From assembly GCF_001982635.1 (NCBI RefSeq), contig NZ_MKFI01000005.1, forward strand, positions 454,479-518,478: a stretch of DNA of 64,000 bases, written 5' to 3'. A program made the translations under genes and the position numbers. Below, one piece after another: positions 26,061 to 35,368 of the stretch (position 1 is its first letter; each line of letters begins with the position of its first letter). The DNA is from Bradyrhizobium mercantei (GTDB lineage Bacteria; Pseudomonadota; Alphaproteobacteria; Rhizobiales; Xanthobacteraceae). The notes beneath the pieces were generated by a model. That model saw nothing but the letters and a program-made list of their open reading frames with translations. It was not told the origin of the DNA and ran no database searches.

Positions 26061-26873
26061 ATGACCCAGGATCCCAAATCACCGCTCGGCGGACCCCGGA
26101 CCACCGCCCGCGCCTTCTTCGTCGCGGACCGCATCAACACGTCCGGCCTCGAGCGCAGCGACGTGCTGGCCACGACGCCGCTGGCGTTTCGCGTCAATGA
26201 TAATGGTGTGGCGATCCTGTTTCGCTATGGCGTCGTCGTGCTGATCGGTCTCAACGCGCTGGAGGAGGATGAATTCCTGCGCAGCCTGCAATCGCGCATG
26301 ACCGGCCTGTTCGCGCGGCGCGAGGAGGAGACTGCGATCATCGAGGTCGCCGCGGAAAGGGAGGACCAGATTCCGCCGGGCGGTCCGATCTATCTGCAAA
26401 GCCTGTCGCCGGAGCGGCTGATCCTGGTCGGCGAGGCGCTGGCGAAGAGCGTGGTGCTGGCGCGGCACGAGCGCGAAGTCCGGGCCGTGTTCGACACCAC
26501 CGAGCCGTTCGCGCGCGCGCTCGCCAAGGACGGCCGGGTGTTGGGCGGCCGCGCCGCGATCCTCAAGCACATCGGCAACGCGCTGTCGGTGCGGCATCGC
26601 GTGGCCGGGCCGGTCGAGGTGTCGGAGAAGCCCGACATCCTCTGGGACAAGCCGCAGCTCGAGCGCCTCTATGCCCGGCTCGAGGACGAGTATGAGTTGA
26701 AGGAGCGTGCGGAATCGCTCAATCGCAAGCTCGCTGTTGTTGCCGAAACCGCGCAGGTGCTGACCGACATCATCGATACCAGCCGCTCGCTGCGGCTGGA
26801 GCTGATCATCGTCTTCCTGATCCTGTTCGAGGTGCTGATCACCATCTATCAGCTGGCGATGGCCCGCCACTGA
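26061..26873 (+). CDS. RMD1 (DUF155) family protein with C-terminal membrane anchor
   Basis: 270 residues from ATG 26061. The RMD1 pattern is present: GVAILFRYGVVVLIGL, LARHEREVRAVFDTTEP, and ILWDKPQLERLYARLEDEYEL near the C-terminal helices, ending with a single membrane segment (about 245-265). Mitochondrial relatives have this topology. The bacterial role is unknown. Confidence 0.82.
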   Translation: MTQDPKSPLGGPRTTARAFFVADRINTSGLERSDVLATTPLAFRVNDNGVAILFRYGVVVLIGLNALEEDEFLRSLQSRMTGLFARREEETAIIEVAAEREDQIPPGGPIYLQSLSPERLILVGEALAKSVVLARHEREVRAVFDTTEPFARALAKDGRVLGGRAAILKHIGNALSVRHRVAGPVEVSEKPDILWDKPQLERLYARLEDEYELKERAESLNRKLAVVAETAQVLTDIIDTSRSLRLELIIVFLILFEVLITIYQLAMARH

Positions 26874-26979
26874 CGCGCTGCAGCGCCATTTTTCCGTCCC
26901 GATTTGCGTCATCCCTGAACCGATCGGCCGCCCCGGGGCACGGAGCGGCCTGGACCGGGCCGCGAGCTTGGGGGGACGG

Positions 26980-28587
26980 ATGGATCAGGACGACAGGGAC
27001 TGGTGGCGGCGTGGCATCTTCTATCAGGTCTATCCGCGATCGTTCGGGGATAGCGACGGCGATGGTGTCGGCGATCTCAGGGGCATCATCGCGCGGCTGC
27101 CTTATCTGACGCGGCTCGGCGTCGACGCGGTCTGGCTGTCGCCGATCTTCACCTCGCCGATGGCCGATTTCGGCTACGACATCTCCGATTACACCGGCAT
27201 CGATCCGCTGTTCGGGACGATGGAGGATTTCGACGCGCTGGTCGCGGCCGCCCACGATTGCGGCCTCAAGCTGATCCTCGATCTCGTGCCGAACCACACC
27301 TCCGATCAGCATCCCTGGTTCATCGAGGCGAAGAGCTCGCGCGATAATCCCAAGCGCGATTGGTACATCTGGCGCGATGGAGCGCCGGATGGCGGTCCGC
27401 CCAACAACTGGCTGTCGGAGTTCGGCGGCAGCGCCTGGACGTATGACGAAGCCTCCGGCCAATATTACTATCACGCCTTCCTCGCGCAGCAGCCTGATCT
27501 GAACTGGCGCAATCGCGAGGTCCGGGACGCGATCTACGAGGTGATGCGCGTCTGGCTGCGCAAGGGCGTCGACGGCTTTCGTGTCGACGTGATCTGGCAC
27601 CTGATCAAGGATGCCGAATTCCGCGACAACCCGCCGAACCCGCATTATCGCGCAGACCGGCCGCCGCATGAGAAGGTGCTGACGCAGTATTCGACCGATC
27701 AGCTCGAAGTCCATGCCGTCATCACCGAGATGCGCTGCGTCACCGAGGAGTTCGACAACCGCGTGCTGATCGGCGAGATCTATCTGCCGCTGCACCGGCT
27801 GGTCGCCTATTACGGCAACGATCTGCGCGGCGCGCAGATGCCGTTCAATTTCGCGCTGCTGTCGACCCTGTGGAGCGTGCGCTCGGTCGAGATGATCATC
27901 GCCGATTACGAAAAGGCATTGCCGCCGGGGGCGTGGCCGAACTGGGTGCTCGGCAATCATGACCGGCCGCGGGTGGCGAGCCGGGTGGGGCCGGCGCAGG
28001 CGGGCGTCGCGGCGATGCTGCTATTGACGCTGCGCGGCACACCGACGCTCTACTATGGCGACGAGATCGGCATGCGCCAGGTCGCGATCTCGCCGGATCA
28101 GGTGTGTGATCCCTTCGAGAAGAATGTGCCCGGCATCGGCGTCGGCCGCGACGGCTGCCGCACCCCGATGCAATGGAGTGCCGAGCCTCATGCCGGGTTT
28201 TCGACGGCGACGCCGTGGCTGCCGCTCGCACAGGATTATGCAAGCGACAATGTCGAAAGCCTCGAAGCGGAGCCCGCGTCGATCCTCAACCTCTACAAGG
28301 CGCTGATCGCGCTGCGGCGCAAGCTGCCGCAGCTCGTCCATGGCAGCTATGAGCCGGCGGCGGCGCATGGCGACGTGCTGCTCTACCGGCGGCGCAGCGC
28401 CGAGGGGGTCGTGGTGATCGCGCTGAATTTCGGCGCGGCCCCCGCGTCGGTCTCCTCGAGTGCCATCGGCTTCAGCAACGAGGTGCTGCTATCGACGTTC
28501 ATGGACCGGCAGGGCGAGAAGGTCGAAGGCGTGCTCGAACTGCGCGGCAATGAAGGCGTGATCCTCGGGCCGCATCAGGATGATTAG
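26980..28587 (+). CDS. GH13 alpha-glucosidase
   Basis: 535 residues from ATG 26980 (G-rich Shine-Dalgarno just upstream). Full GH13 (alpha/beta)8 barrel: YQVYPRSFGDSDGDGVGDL, LDLVPNHTSDQH, DGFRVDVIWH with the nucleophile Asp, LIGEIYLPL with the acid Glu and VLGNHDRPR with the third acidic residue. The layout matches oligo-1,6-glucosidase and alpha-glucosidase (subfamily 17/23/30-like). No signal peptide, so it acts on imported oligosaccharides. Its TAG overlaps the stop of the convergent GH13 gene. Confidence 0.92.
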   Translation: MDQDDRDWWRRGIFYQVYPRSFGDSDGDGVGDLRGIIARLPYLTRLGVDAVWLSPIFTSPMADFGYDISDYTGIDPLFGTMEDFDALVAAAHDCGLKLILDLVPNHTSDQHPWFIEAKSSRDNPKRDWYIWRDGAPDGGPPNNWLSEFGGSAWTYDEASGQYYYHAFLAQQPDLNWRNREVRDAIYEVMRVWLRKGVDGFRVDVIWHLIKDAEFRDNPPNPHYRADRPPHEKVLTQYSTDQLEVHAVITEMRCVTEEFDNRVLIGEIYLPLHRLVAYYGNDLRGAQMPFNFALLSTLWSVRSVEMIIADYEKALPPGAWPNWVLGNHDRPRVASRVGPAQAGVAAMLLLTLRGTPTLYYGDEIGMRQVAISPDQVCDPFEKNVPGIGVGRDGCRTPMQWSAEPHAGFSTATPWLPLAQDYASDNVESLEAEPASILNLYKALIALRRKLPQLVHGSYEPAAAHGDVLLYRRRSAEGVVVIALNFGAAPASVSSSAIGFSNEVLLSTFMDRQGEKVEGVLELRGNEGVILGPHQDD

Positions 28588-30275
28588 CGGGATGTGCGGG
28601 GCGTCTTGGTATCGATATCGCTGCGCTTGAGCAGATAGTCGAGTCCGCCGACCCGGTACCAGCGATAGCCATAGGCCTCGATCAGGAGCTTGTGACGGCC
28701 GGCATCGTCGGCACGGCTGTGATCTTCGGTCAGGAGATTGACGAGGAGATTGCCGGCGTCGTCGGATAACCCGACGTTGAACGATATTTCGAGCGGCTTT
28801 TCCGCGAAATTGTGCACGAACAGCACCGAGTTGTTGCGCCAATCGTAGCGAATGATCAGGACGGCGGGATTTCGGGTTGCGATGACCTTGAAGTCGCCCC
28901 AGCCGACCTCGGGGACTTCCTTGCGCATACGGATGATGCGCTCGGTCCAGTTCAGCATCGAGTTGGGATCGCGCCGCTGCTTGGCGGCGTTGACGTGCTC
29001 ATAGCCATAAGGGCCGTCGTCGATCACGGGCACGCATGGCCGGTCGCTTTCGGTAAAGCCGCCGTGCGGCTCGGTCGACCATTGCATCGGCGTGCGCGCG
29101 CAGGTGCGTTCGGGCAGATCGAGATTGTCGCCCATGCCGAGTTCATCGCCGTAGCGGATGACGGGCGTACCGGGAAGCGTGCACATGACACTGTAGGCGA
29201 GCTCCAGACGCCGGCGGTCGCCGCCCAGCATGGGCGCAAGGCGGCGCCGGATGCCGCGGTTGTAGAGCTGCATGCTCTTGTCCGGACCGAACGCCCTGAA
29301 CACCGTCTCGCGCTGCGCCTTGGTGAGACGGCCGAGGTCGAGCTCGTCGTGATTGCGCAGGAACAGGCCCCACTGCGCAGTCGCTGGACGCGGCCTGGTC
29401 GCCGCCAAGGCTTTCGCCAGCGGCTTCGAATCGGCCGATGCCAGCGCGTAGAACAGGTGCTGATTGACGTGGAAGTTGAACATCATGTGCATTCGGTCGC
29501 CGTCGCGCCCGAAATACTCCATGTCCGTCTCCGGCAGCACGTTGGCCTCGGCGAGGATGATGGCATTGCCCTGACGCCATTGCAGGAATTCGCGAAACGA
29601 TCGCAGCATGTCGTATTGCTCGGTCGGCTTGCGCACCGAGGCGCCCTTGGTCGCGATCACGAAGGGCACCGCGTCCATGCGGAACCCCGAGACGCCGAGC
29701 TGCGTCCAGAACCCCATGATCTTGAGGATCTCGGCCTGCACGTGCGGGTTCGACGTGTTGAGATCCGGCTGGAAATCGTAGAAGCGATGAAAGTACCAGG
29801 CGCCCGCCTGCTTGTCGCGCGTCCAGGTCGATTTCTGCACGCCGGGAAACACCATGCCGGTGTTGGCATTGGCGGGCTTCTTGTCCGACCAGACGTACCA
29901 GTCGCGATGCGGCGAGTCCTTTGCGCTGCGCGCTGACCGAAACCAGGCGTGTTGATCGGAGGTGTGATTGACGACGAGATCGATGATCACGCGGATGCCG
30001 CGTTGCTGGCAGCCATGGGTAAACTCGACGAAATCGCCCAGCGTGCCGTAGCGCGGATCGACGCCGTAATAGTCCGATATGTCGTAGCCGCCGTCCCTGT
30101 CGGGCGAAGGCTGAAACGGCATCAGCCAGATCGTGGTGATGCCGAGCCCGTCCAGATAGTCCAGACGCCGCAGCAGGCCGCTGAAATCGCCGATACCATC
30201 GCCATTGGCATCCATGTAGGTGCCAACGGACAGGCAATAGATCACGCCATTCTTGTACCAGAGGTCGTCGATCAC
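28584..30275 (-). CDS. GH13 family glucosidase/trehalose synthase-like protein
   Basis: 563 residues from GTG 30275 (GAGG 8 bases upstream). Early motifs WYKNGVIYCLSVGTYMD and DANGDGIGDFSGLL, then LVVNHTSDQHAWF, GFRMDAVPFVI with the nucleophile Asp, AIILAEANVLPETD with the acid Glu, and LRNHDELDL with the third acidic residue. The start resembles trehalose-synthase-type GH13 proteins, but the C-terminal maltokinase part is missing. It could be a maltose/trehalose-interconverting or glucan-hydrolysing enzyme. It ends inside the neighbour's stop, sharing 4 bases. Confidence 0.87.
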   Translation of the reverse strand: MIDDLWYKNGVIYCLSVGTYMDANGDGIGDFSGLLRRLDYLDGLGITTIWLMPFQPSPDRDGGYDISDYYGVDPRYGTLGDFVEFTHGCQQRGIRVIIDLVVNHTSDQHAWFRSARSAKDSPHRDWYVWSDKKPANANTGMVFPGVQKSTWTRDKQAGAWYFHRFYDFQPDLNTSNPHVQAEILKIMGFWTQLGVSGFRMDAVPFVIATKGASVRKPTEQYDMLRSFREFLQWRQGNAIILAEANVLPETDMEYFGRDGDRMHMMFNFHVNQHLFYALASADSKPLAKALAATRPRPATAQWGLFLRNHDELDLGRLTKAQRETVFRAFGPDKSMQLYNRGIRRRLAPMLGGDRRRLELAYSVMCTLPGTPVIRYGDELGMGDNLDLPERTCARTPMQWSTEPHGGFTESDRPCVPVIDDGPYGYEHVNAAKQRRDPNSMLNWTERIIRMRKEVPEVGWGDFKVIATRNPAVLIIRYDWRNNSVLFVHNFAEKPLEISFNVGLSDDAGNLLVNLLTEDHSRADDAGRHKLLIEAYGYRWYRVGGLDYLLKRSDIDTKTPRTSR

Positions 30276-30394
30276 CAGGCTATCCTCTCCGGTCCGCACA
30301 TGGCAGGGCCGGGAGATAAGCGGCGAGGCAGCGCTGGGTTCCTGCTGGGAGCGCCGTCCCGCGAGGTGGCGGGACGGCACTTCGTGCCGAGTGC

Positions 30395-31513
30395 CTACCG
30401 CTTGATCTGCGCCTTCAACGTGTCCTCGACCACGCGATCGAATGACGACGCCTTCGGCGCGCTCTTGCGGTGCTCGGCGACGTATTGGTCGCGCTTGGCG
30501 ACCAGCGCGGCGAGCTTCTCGTTCAGCGCCTTGCGCTGGGCGATCTGCTTGTCGATCTCGGCGCTGCGCGCCTCGGGCTTCATGGCGCGGAGATTGTCGG
30601 GCAGTTCGTCCTCCTTGACCTTTGCCACATCATTGCGGCCGGCTGCGACGTCGGCGACCAGGTCGCCGTCGCCGGTGACCGCCTCCGAGGTCACCTTTGC
30701 ACGCTTGTTGATGAAGCTTGCCATCTCCGAGGCGCGAGCGGGCGAGGCCGCGGCGACACTGGACAACTGCTGGGTCTTGGATTCCGTGCGCTTCTGCAGC
30801 GCGCGCGGTCCGTAGGGGATCACGGTGCCGTTGATCTCGCGCTGCAGGATGATGATGTCCTCGTCGAACGGCGTCTCGATGGTGACGATCTGGCCGCCGT
30901 CCTGCGGGATCGGGATGAACTCGCCATTGCCGTTCTGCGCGATATCGCGCCACACCCGTTCGGTATCCTGCGCGTTGCCGGCGAGCACGGCGTTGACGAT
31001 GATGTCGCGCTGCTTGGCGACCGCGAGCGTGACTGGGTACTTGGTGTCCTGCGCATAGTCCATGTGCGGCGGGGCATCGCCGACCAGGAACACGATGCGC
31101 GTGCTGTCGCGGCCCTGCGTCCACTGCATCTTGTTGACGGCGACGTCGAGTGCCTCGTTGACGCTCTCCGGCCAGTCGCCGCCGCCGCGCGCCTTCAATT
31201 CCAGGAGATTGGCGTAGAGGTCCTGGATGTCGCGTGTCAGCTCGACCTTCCTGGTCACGTAATCGTCGCCGATGTCGCGATAGGCGATCAGGCCCATCCT
31301 GATATCGGCGTCGGGATTGGAATCGACGATCGCGGTTGCGATCGACCAGATCTTGCGCTTGGCGCCCTCGATCAATCCGCCCATCGAGCCGGTGGTATCG
31401 AGCACGAAGGCGACCTCGACCACGGGCTTGGCGATGGCCGAGGACAGTCCGGCTGTTAGCGGCAGGGTTGCGAGAGCGAAGACGAACGAGCGAAGTGTGA
31501 TGCGTGACCGCAT
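30395..31513 (-). CDS. Secreted VWA-domain protein
   Basis: 372 residues from ATG 31513 (GGAGAG 5-6 bases upstream). A signal peptide (hydrophobic 9-25, cleavage near AIA) precedes a von Willebrand A domain with the MIDAS motif DTTGSMG. The second half is helical and charged, with an AEIDKQIAQRKALNEKLAAL coiled-coil segment. It is expected in the periplasm as a metal-dependent protein-binding factor. The partner is unknown. Confidence 0.8.
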   Translation of the reverse strand: MRSRITLRSFVFALATLPLTAGLSSAIAKPVVEVAFVLDTTGSMGGLIEGAKRKIWSIATAIVDSNPDADIRMGLIAYRDIGDDYVTRKVELTRDIQDLYANLLELKARGGGDWPESVNEALDVAVNKMQWTQGRDSTRIVFLVGDAPPHMDYAQDTKYPVTLAVAKQRDIIVNAVLAGNAQDTERVWRDIAQNGNGEFIPIPQDGGQIVTIETPFDEDIIILQREINGTVIPYGPRALQKRTESKTQQLSSVAAASPARASEMASFINKRAKVTSEAVTGDGDLVADVAAGRNDVAKVKEDELPDNLRAMKPEARSAEIDKQIAQRKALNEKLAALVAKRDQYVAEHRKSAPKASSFDRVVEDTLKAQIKR

Positions 31514-31645
31514 GGGTCTCTCCAGTGGTTTCGTCCCTCGGAACCCAGGTTCCACCGGCTTCGCGGTGGCTTGAGGCCAGAATCAAGGCGGCTCGGCCAC
31601 GAATTTGCGGCCGATTCCGGCGCTGACGTTGGCCTTTATGCGTGT

Positions 31646-31693
31646 GAGCATGATCTTGACGGAAAACCGGATTCCACTTTTCCGGATCATGCT
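31646..31693. repeat. Interspersed palindrome (GAGCATGATC / GATCATGCTC)
   Basis: GAGCATGATCTTGACGGAAAA pairs loosely with TTTTCCGGATCATGCTC. Same group as 12781 and 44980. It lies in the intergenic region between the divergent VWA and MmcB genes. Confidence 0.7.
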
Positions 31694-31718
31694 CGATGGA
31701 ATCGGCTAGTCTTGGCGC

Positions 31719-32201
31719 ATGGAATCGCCCGCCCGCCAGATCGCGCTCGTGCCCGCGCTCGACCGACGCCAGTCGGAGACCGCGCTTGCGATTGCGCGCG
31801 GAACGGCGAGGCTGCTGAGGTCGCTGGGATTTTCCTGCATCAGCGAATTGCCGCTGCCGTCCGGCCGCAGGGCCGATCTGGTGGCGCTGAACGAGCGCGG
31901 CGAGATCTGGATCGTCGAGATCAAGTCATCGCTCGAAGATCTGCGCGCCGATCAGAAATGGCAGGACTACCGGATGCATTGCGACCGGCTGTTCTTCGCC
32001 TTCACGCAGGACCTGCCGTGCGAGATCTTCCCGGCCGACACCGGCCTGATCATCGCCGACGCCTATGGCGCCCATCTGCATTGCGAGGCGCCGGAGCATC
32101 GCCTGCCGGCGGCGACGCGCAAGGCGATCACGGTGCGCTTTGCAATGGCCGCGGCGCAGCGGATCAACCGGCTGGTCGATCCGCAGGGGCATGAGTTTTA
32201 G
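31719..32201 (+). CDS. mmcB: MmcB-family DNA repair protein
   Basis: 160 residues matching the DUF1052/MmcB family, first tied to mitomycin C tolerance in Caulobacter. The core has SGRRADLVALNERGEIWIVE, IKSSLEDLRAD and KWQDYRMHCDRLFFAF, a PD-(D/E)xK nuclease-like pattern with the D...ExK series. It acts in DNA damage repair in the cytosol. The start ATG 31719 fits the family length. Confidence 0.88.
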   Translation: MESPARQIALVPALDRRQSETALAIARGTARLLRSLGFSCISELPLPSGRRADLVALNERGEIWIVEIKSSLEDLRADQKWQDYRMHCDRLFFAFTQDLPCEIFPADTGLIIADAYGAHLHCEAPEHRLPAATRKAITVRFAMAAAQRINRLVDPQGHEF

Positions 32202-32221
32202 AGAAAAGCAAGATCGCGTGT

Positions 32222-32328
32222 CCCGTCATCCTGAGGTGCTCGCGTAGCGAGCCTCGAAGGATGTATCGGCCACCAGCCGGGCCGTTCATCCTTCGAGGCT
32301 CGCTCTGCTCGCACCTCAGGATGACGGC
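32222..32328. repeat. Palindromic repeat (CCCGTCATCCTGAGG type)
   Basis: CCCGTCATCCTGAGGTGCTC and AGCCTCGAAGGATG are mirrored by CATCCTTCGAGGCTCGC and CACCTCAGGATGACGG. A second copy is at 41694-41798. It sits between convergent mmcB and regR. Confidence 0.8.
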
Positions 32329-32360
32329 GATAGACTTCGCTGCGCTCAGCCCACCCGACA

Positions 32361-32398
32361 AAAGCAAATGGCCGGGCAAAGCCCGGCCATCGCGAAAC
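32361..32398 (-). terminator. Rho-independent terminator of regR
   Basis: TGGCCGGGC (32369-32377), loop AAA, GCCCGGCCA (32381-32389): a perfect 9-bp stem. On the minus strand it is followed by TTTGCTTTTG. It lies 26 bases after the regR stop. Confidence 0.8.
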
Positions 32399-32414
32399 CA
32401 AATGAAGCGATCGC

Positions 32415-32969
32415 TTACCTCGGCGCGCGCTTGGCGAGGATGCGCTGCAGCGTGCGGCGGTGCATGTTGAGACGGCGCGCGGTCTCCGAGACGTTGCGAT
32501 TGCACATTTCGTAGATGCGCTGGATGTGCTCCCAGCGCACGCGGTCCGCCGACATCGGATTGGCCGGCAGTTCGGACTTCTCGGTCCCGGTCGCAAGCAG
32601 CGCGGCGACGACATCGTCGGCATCGGCCGGCTTCGACAGGTAGTCGACGGCGCCCATCTTCACCGCGGTCACGGCGGTGGCGATGTTGCCGTAGCCGGTG
32701 AGCACGATCGCGCGCGCCTCGGGGCGCTTGCGCTTCAACGCGGAGACGACGTCGAGGCCGTTGCCGTCGCCGAGGCGAAGGTCGACGACCGCGAAAGCGG
32801 GCGCGGCGCGTCCGATCTCGGCGAGACCATCGGACACCGTGTCGCATGACTTCACCGCGAACCCGCGCGTCTCCATCGCGCGCGACAGGCGTTCCAGGAA
32901 CGGCTTGTCGTCCTCGACAATGAGGAGCGAGCGGTCGGCATGGTCATTCAGTTCAGTGATGGCGTTCAC
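32415..32969 (-). CDS. regR: Redox response regulator RegR (ActR/PrrA/RegA family)
   Basis: 184 residues from GTG 32969. A receiver domain (LLIVEDDKPF, phosphoacceptor Asp63 in VVDLRLGDGNGLDV, Lys in YLSKPADADD) is joined to a short Fis-type HTH (NVSETARRLNMHRRTLQRIL). Family members control respiration, nitrogen fixation and carbon fixation genes in response to redox state. It follows regS after 149 bases on the same strand. The start codon is GTG with a weak Shine-Dalgarno, so the exact N-terminus carries some doubt. Confidence 0.93.
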   Translation of the reverse strand: MNAITELNDHADRSLLIVEDDKPFLERLSRAMETRGFAVKSCDTVSDGLAEIGRAAPAFAVVDLRLGDGNGLDVVSALKRKRPEARAIVLTGYGNIATAVTAVKMGAVDYLSKPADADDVVAALLATGTEKSELPANPMSADRVRWEHIQRIYEMCNRNVSETARRLNMHRRTLQRILAKRAPR

Positions 32970-33118
32970 GGTCCATTTTTCCCTGTGGCAGACACCTATC
33001 AATATGGGGGCCCACTGCGGCGCTGCCAAGGCAGCCGAAAGTCGCGTGCCGCCCTGGAAAGAGTGCTGCATCCGTAATGCCAGGAATTACGATTAAGAGT
33101 TGCGATTAAGAACCGTTC

Positions 33119-34438
33119 TTAAGCTTCAGTCTCGTCGCTCGGCGCGGCTTCCTCGAAGCGCTCACGCGGCCAGACGATCTGCACCACGGCGCCGTGATCG
33201 GGGAAGGTGCGATTGGTAAACGACACCTTGGCCCCGGTGCGTTCCAGCAGCGTCCGTGCAATGAAAACGCCCAAGCCTAAGCCGCCACGCGCATTTTGGG
33301 CCTCATCCGCGCCCCGGCGGCGAGACAAATACGGCTCGCCGATCCGCTTCAGCATGTCGGGCGCGATCCCCGGGCCGTCGTCCGAGACGACGATCTCGAT
33401 GGTTTCGGCGTTCCACCACGCGTTCACCTCGACGGTCTGGTGCGCGAAATCGACCGCATTTTCGAGAATGTTTCCGACGCCATAGAGGATCGCGGGATTG
33501 CGCGCGGCGACCGGTTCACGCGTTGCTGCGACAGCAAGCCGCACCTTGATGTTGATGCCGAAATCGCGATGCGGCGCCACCGCCTCCTCGATCAGGGTCG
33601 ACAGCTTCATAGTGTCGAACGGCGCGCCGCTCGATGACAATTGGGCAATCTTGCTCAGGATGTCGCGGCAGCGCTGCGCCTGCTCGCGCACGGTCTTGAG
33701 GTCGCCGGCGATGGCAGGGTCATGCACCGTCTTCTCGAGCTCGCGCGAGATCAGGAAGATCGTCGACAGCGGCGTGCCGAGTTCGTGCGCGGCTGCGGCG
33801 GCGAGGCCGTCGAGCTGGGTCAGATGCTGCTCGCGCGTCAGCACCAGCTCGGTCGCGGCCAGGGCATCGGAGAGCTGACGCGCCTCCTCGGTCACCTGGA
33901 ATGCGTAGAGGCTGGTGACGCCGATCGCGAGCAGGATCGAGAGCCAGACGCCGATCAGATAGATCGGCGGCAGCACCAGCGGATCGTCGGCATCCCAGGG
34001 CAGCGGCAGATGGTAGAAGAACAGCGCCGAGGCGCAGGCCACCGCAAGGCAGCCGAGCGCGATCGTCAGCCGGATCGGCAGCACGGTCGCCGAAATCAGG
34101 ACCGGCGCCAGGAACAGGAACGAGAACGGGTTCTGCAAGCCGCCGGTGAAGTACAAGAGGCCGCCGAGCTCGACGATGTTGAAGGCGAGCAGCGCGGCTG
34201 CATAGGCCGGCTCCAGCCGCTGCATCGGGTTGAAGGCGATCTGCAGCGCCAGATTGAGCAGCGCCGAGAATGTCACGATGGTGACGCAAGGGACGATCGG
34301 AACGTCGAATTCCAGTCCCTGGGCGACGATGAAGATCGCGACGAGCTGGCCGAGCGCGGCGAGCCAGCGCAGCCGCAGGATCGTATCCAGCCGGACATAA
34401 CGGCGAGGTTGGCGGAAATCGGAAGCGATGTCGGTCAT
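33119..34438 (-). CDS. regS: Redox sensor histidine kinase RegS (ActS/PrrB/RegB family)
   Basis: 439 residues from ATG 34438. Six hydrophobic helices span about 30-180 and include the quinone-binding-type motif GGLQNPFSFLFL near 99-110. The H-box AAAHELGTPLS has the phosphoacceptor His near 218. The redox-active Cys typical of RegB lies in AQRCRDILS (near 257). The ATPase part has FENAVDFAHQ-like N-box (ILENAVDFA) and GLGLGVFIART. It signals to RegR. The region upstream (34439-34561) separates it from a divergent ABC transporter. Confidence 0.93.
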   Translation of the reverse strand: MTDIASDFRQPRRYVRLDTILRLRWLAALGQLVAIFIVAQGLEFDVPIVPCVTIVTFSALLNLALQIAFNPMQRLEPAYAAALLAFNIVELGGLLYFTGGLQNPFSFLFLAPVLISATVLPIRLTIALGCLAVACASALFFYHLPLPWDADDPLVLPPIYLIGVWLSILLAIGVTSLYAFQVTEEARQLSDALAATELVLTREQHLTQLDGLAAAAAHELGTPLSTIFLISRELEKTVHDPAIAGDLKTVREQAQRCRDILSKIAQLSSSGAPFDTMKLSTLIEEAVAPHRDFGINIKVRLAVAATREPVAARNPAILYGVGNILENAVDFAHQTVEVNAWWNAETIEIVVSDDGPGIAPDMLKRIGEPYLSRRRGADEAQNARGGLGLGVFIARTLLERTGAKVSFTNRTFPDHGAVVQIVWPRERFEEAAPSDETEA

Positions 34439-34561
34439 ATCAGGGACCTTAGCTGTGCCGTACGCGGCGCACAAATTCGCGACTTAGCGCAAGGATGCAG
34501 CGCAAGCCTTTATTACCGCTAAGCCTTGCGCTTATTGTCGCAATGGCTCAATGACGGCCAT

Positions 34562-35368
34562 ATGCAACAGAGCGGGACGGGTCAGGGACAAGCGCCCAAT
34601 CAGCCGCCGGTGGCCGATCAGGGCGGATCGGCCGCGATCGATGTTGCGAATCTGGTCAAGCTCTACAAGACGACCCGCGCGGTCGACGATATCTCCTTCC
34701 GCATCGCGCGCGGCAGCATCACCGGCCTGCTCGGCGGCAACGGCGCCGGCAAGACCACGACGATCGCGATGATCATGGGGCTGGTGCTGCCGACCTCGGG
34801 CAGCGTCAGCGTGCTGGGTGCGAAGATTCCCGAGCAGCGCTACGACGTGCTCGGCCGGATGAATTTCGAGAGTCCCTATGTCGACATGCCGATGCGGCTC
34901 ACGGTGCGGCAGAACCTGACCATCTTCGGCCGCCTGTACGCTGTGAAGCATCTGCGCGAGCGGATCGATCAGCTCGCTGTCGATCTCGATCTCAAGGAAT
35001 TTTTGGACCGCTCCAACGGCAAGCTCTCAGCCGGGCAGAAGACCCGCGTCGCATTGGCGAAAGCGCTGATCAACGAGCCGGACTTGCTGCTGCTCGACGA
35101 GCCGACCGCATCGCTCGACCCGGATACCGCCGACTGGGTGCGGCAGCATCTCGAGACCTATCGCAAGACCCATAACGCGACCATCCTGCTGGCGTCGCAC
35201 AACATGCTGGAGGTCGAGCGGCTCTGCGACCGCGTCATCATCATGAAGCGCGGCAAGATCGAGGACGACGACAGCCCGGAAGCGATCATGGCGCGCTACA
35301 ACCGCGACACGCTGGAAGAGGTGTTTCTCGATGTGGCGCGCGGCCGTCTCCGGGAGGACGCACCATGA
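34562..35368 (+). CDS. ABC-2 transporter ATP-binding protein
   Basis: 268 residues from ATG 34562 (a longer frame from 34526 is possible). Complete ABC ATPase: Walker A GGNGAGKTTT, signature LSAGQKTRVALAKAL, Walker B LLLLDEPTASLDPD and the ASHNMLEVERLCD switch. It is of the DRA/CcmA-like class paired with ABC-2 permeases. Its TGA overlaps the permease ATG (ATGA), so the two form an exporter. Substrate unknown. Confidence 0.92.
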   Translation: MQQSGTGQGQAPNQPPVADQGGSAAIDVANLVKLYKTTRAVDDISFRIARGSITGLLGGNGAGKTTTIAMIMGLVLPTSGSVSVLGAKIPEQRYDVLGRMNFESPYVDMPMRLTVRQNLTIFGRLYAVKHLRERIDQLAVDLDLKEFLDRSNGKLSAGQKTRVALAKALINEPDLLLLDEPTASLDPDTADWVRQHLETYRKTHNATILLASHNMLEVERLCDRVIIMKRGKIEDDDSPEAIMARYNRDTLEEVFLDVARGRLREDAP

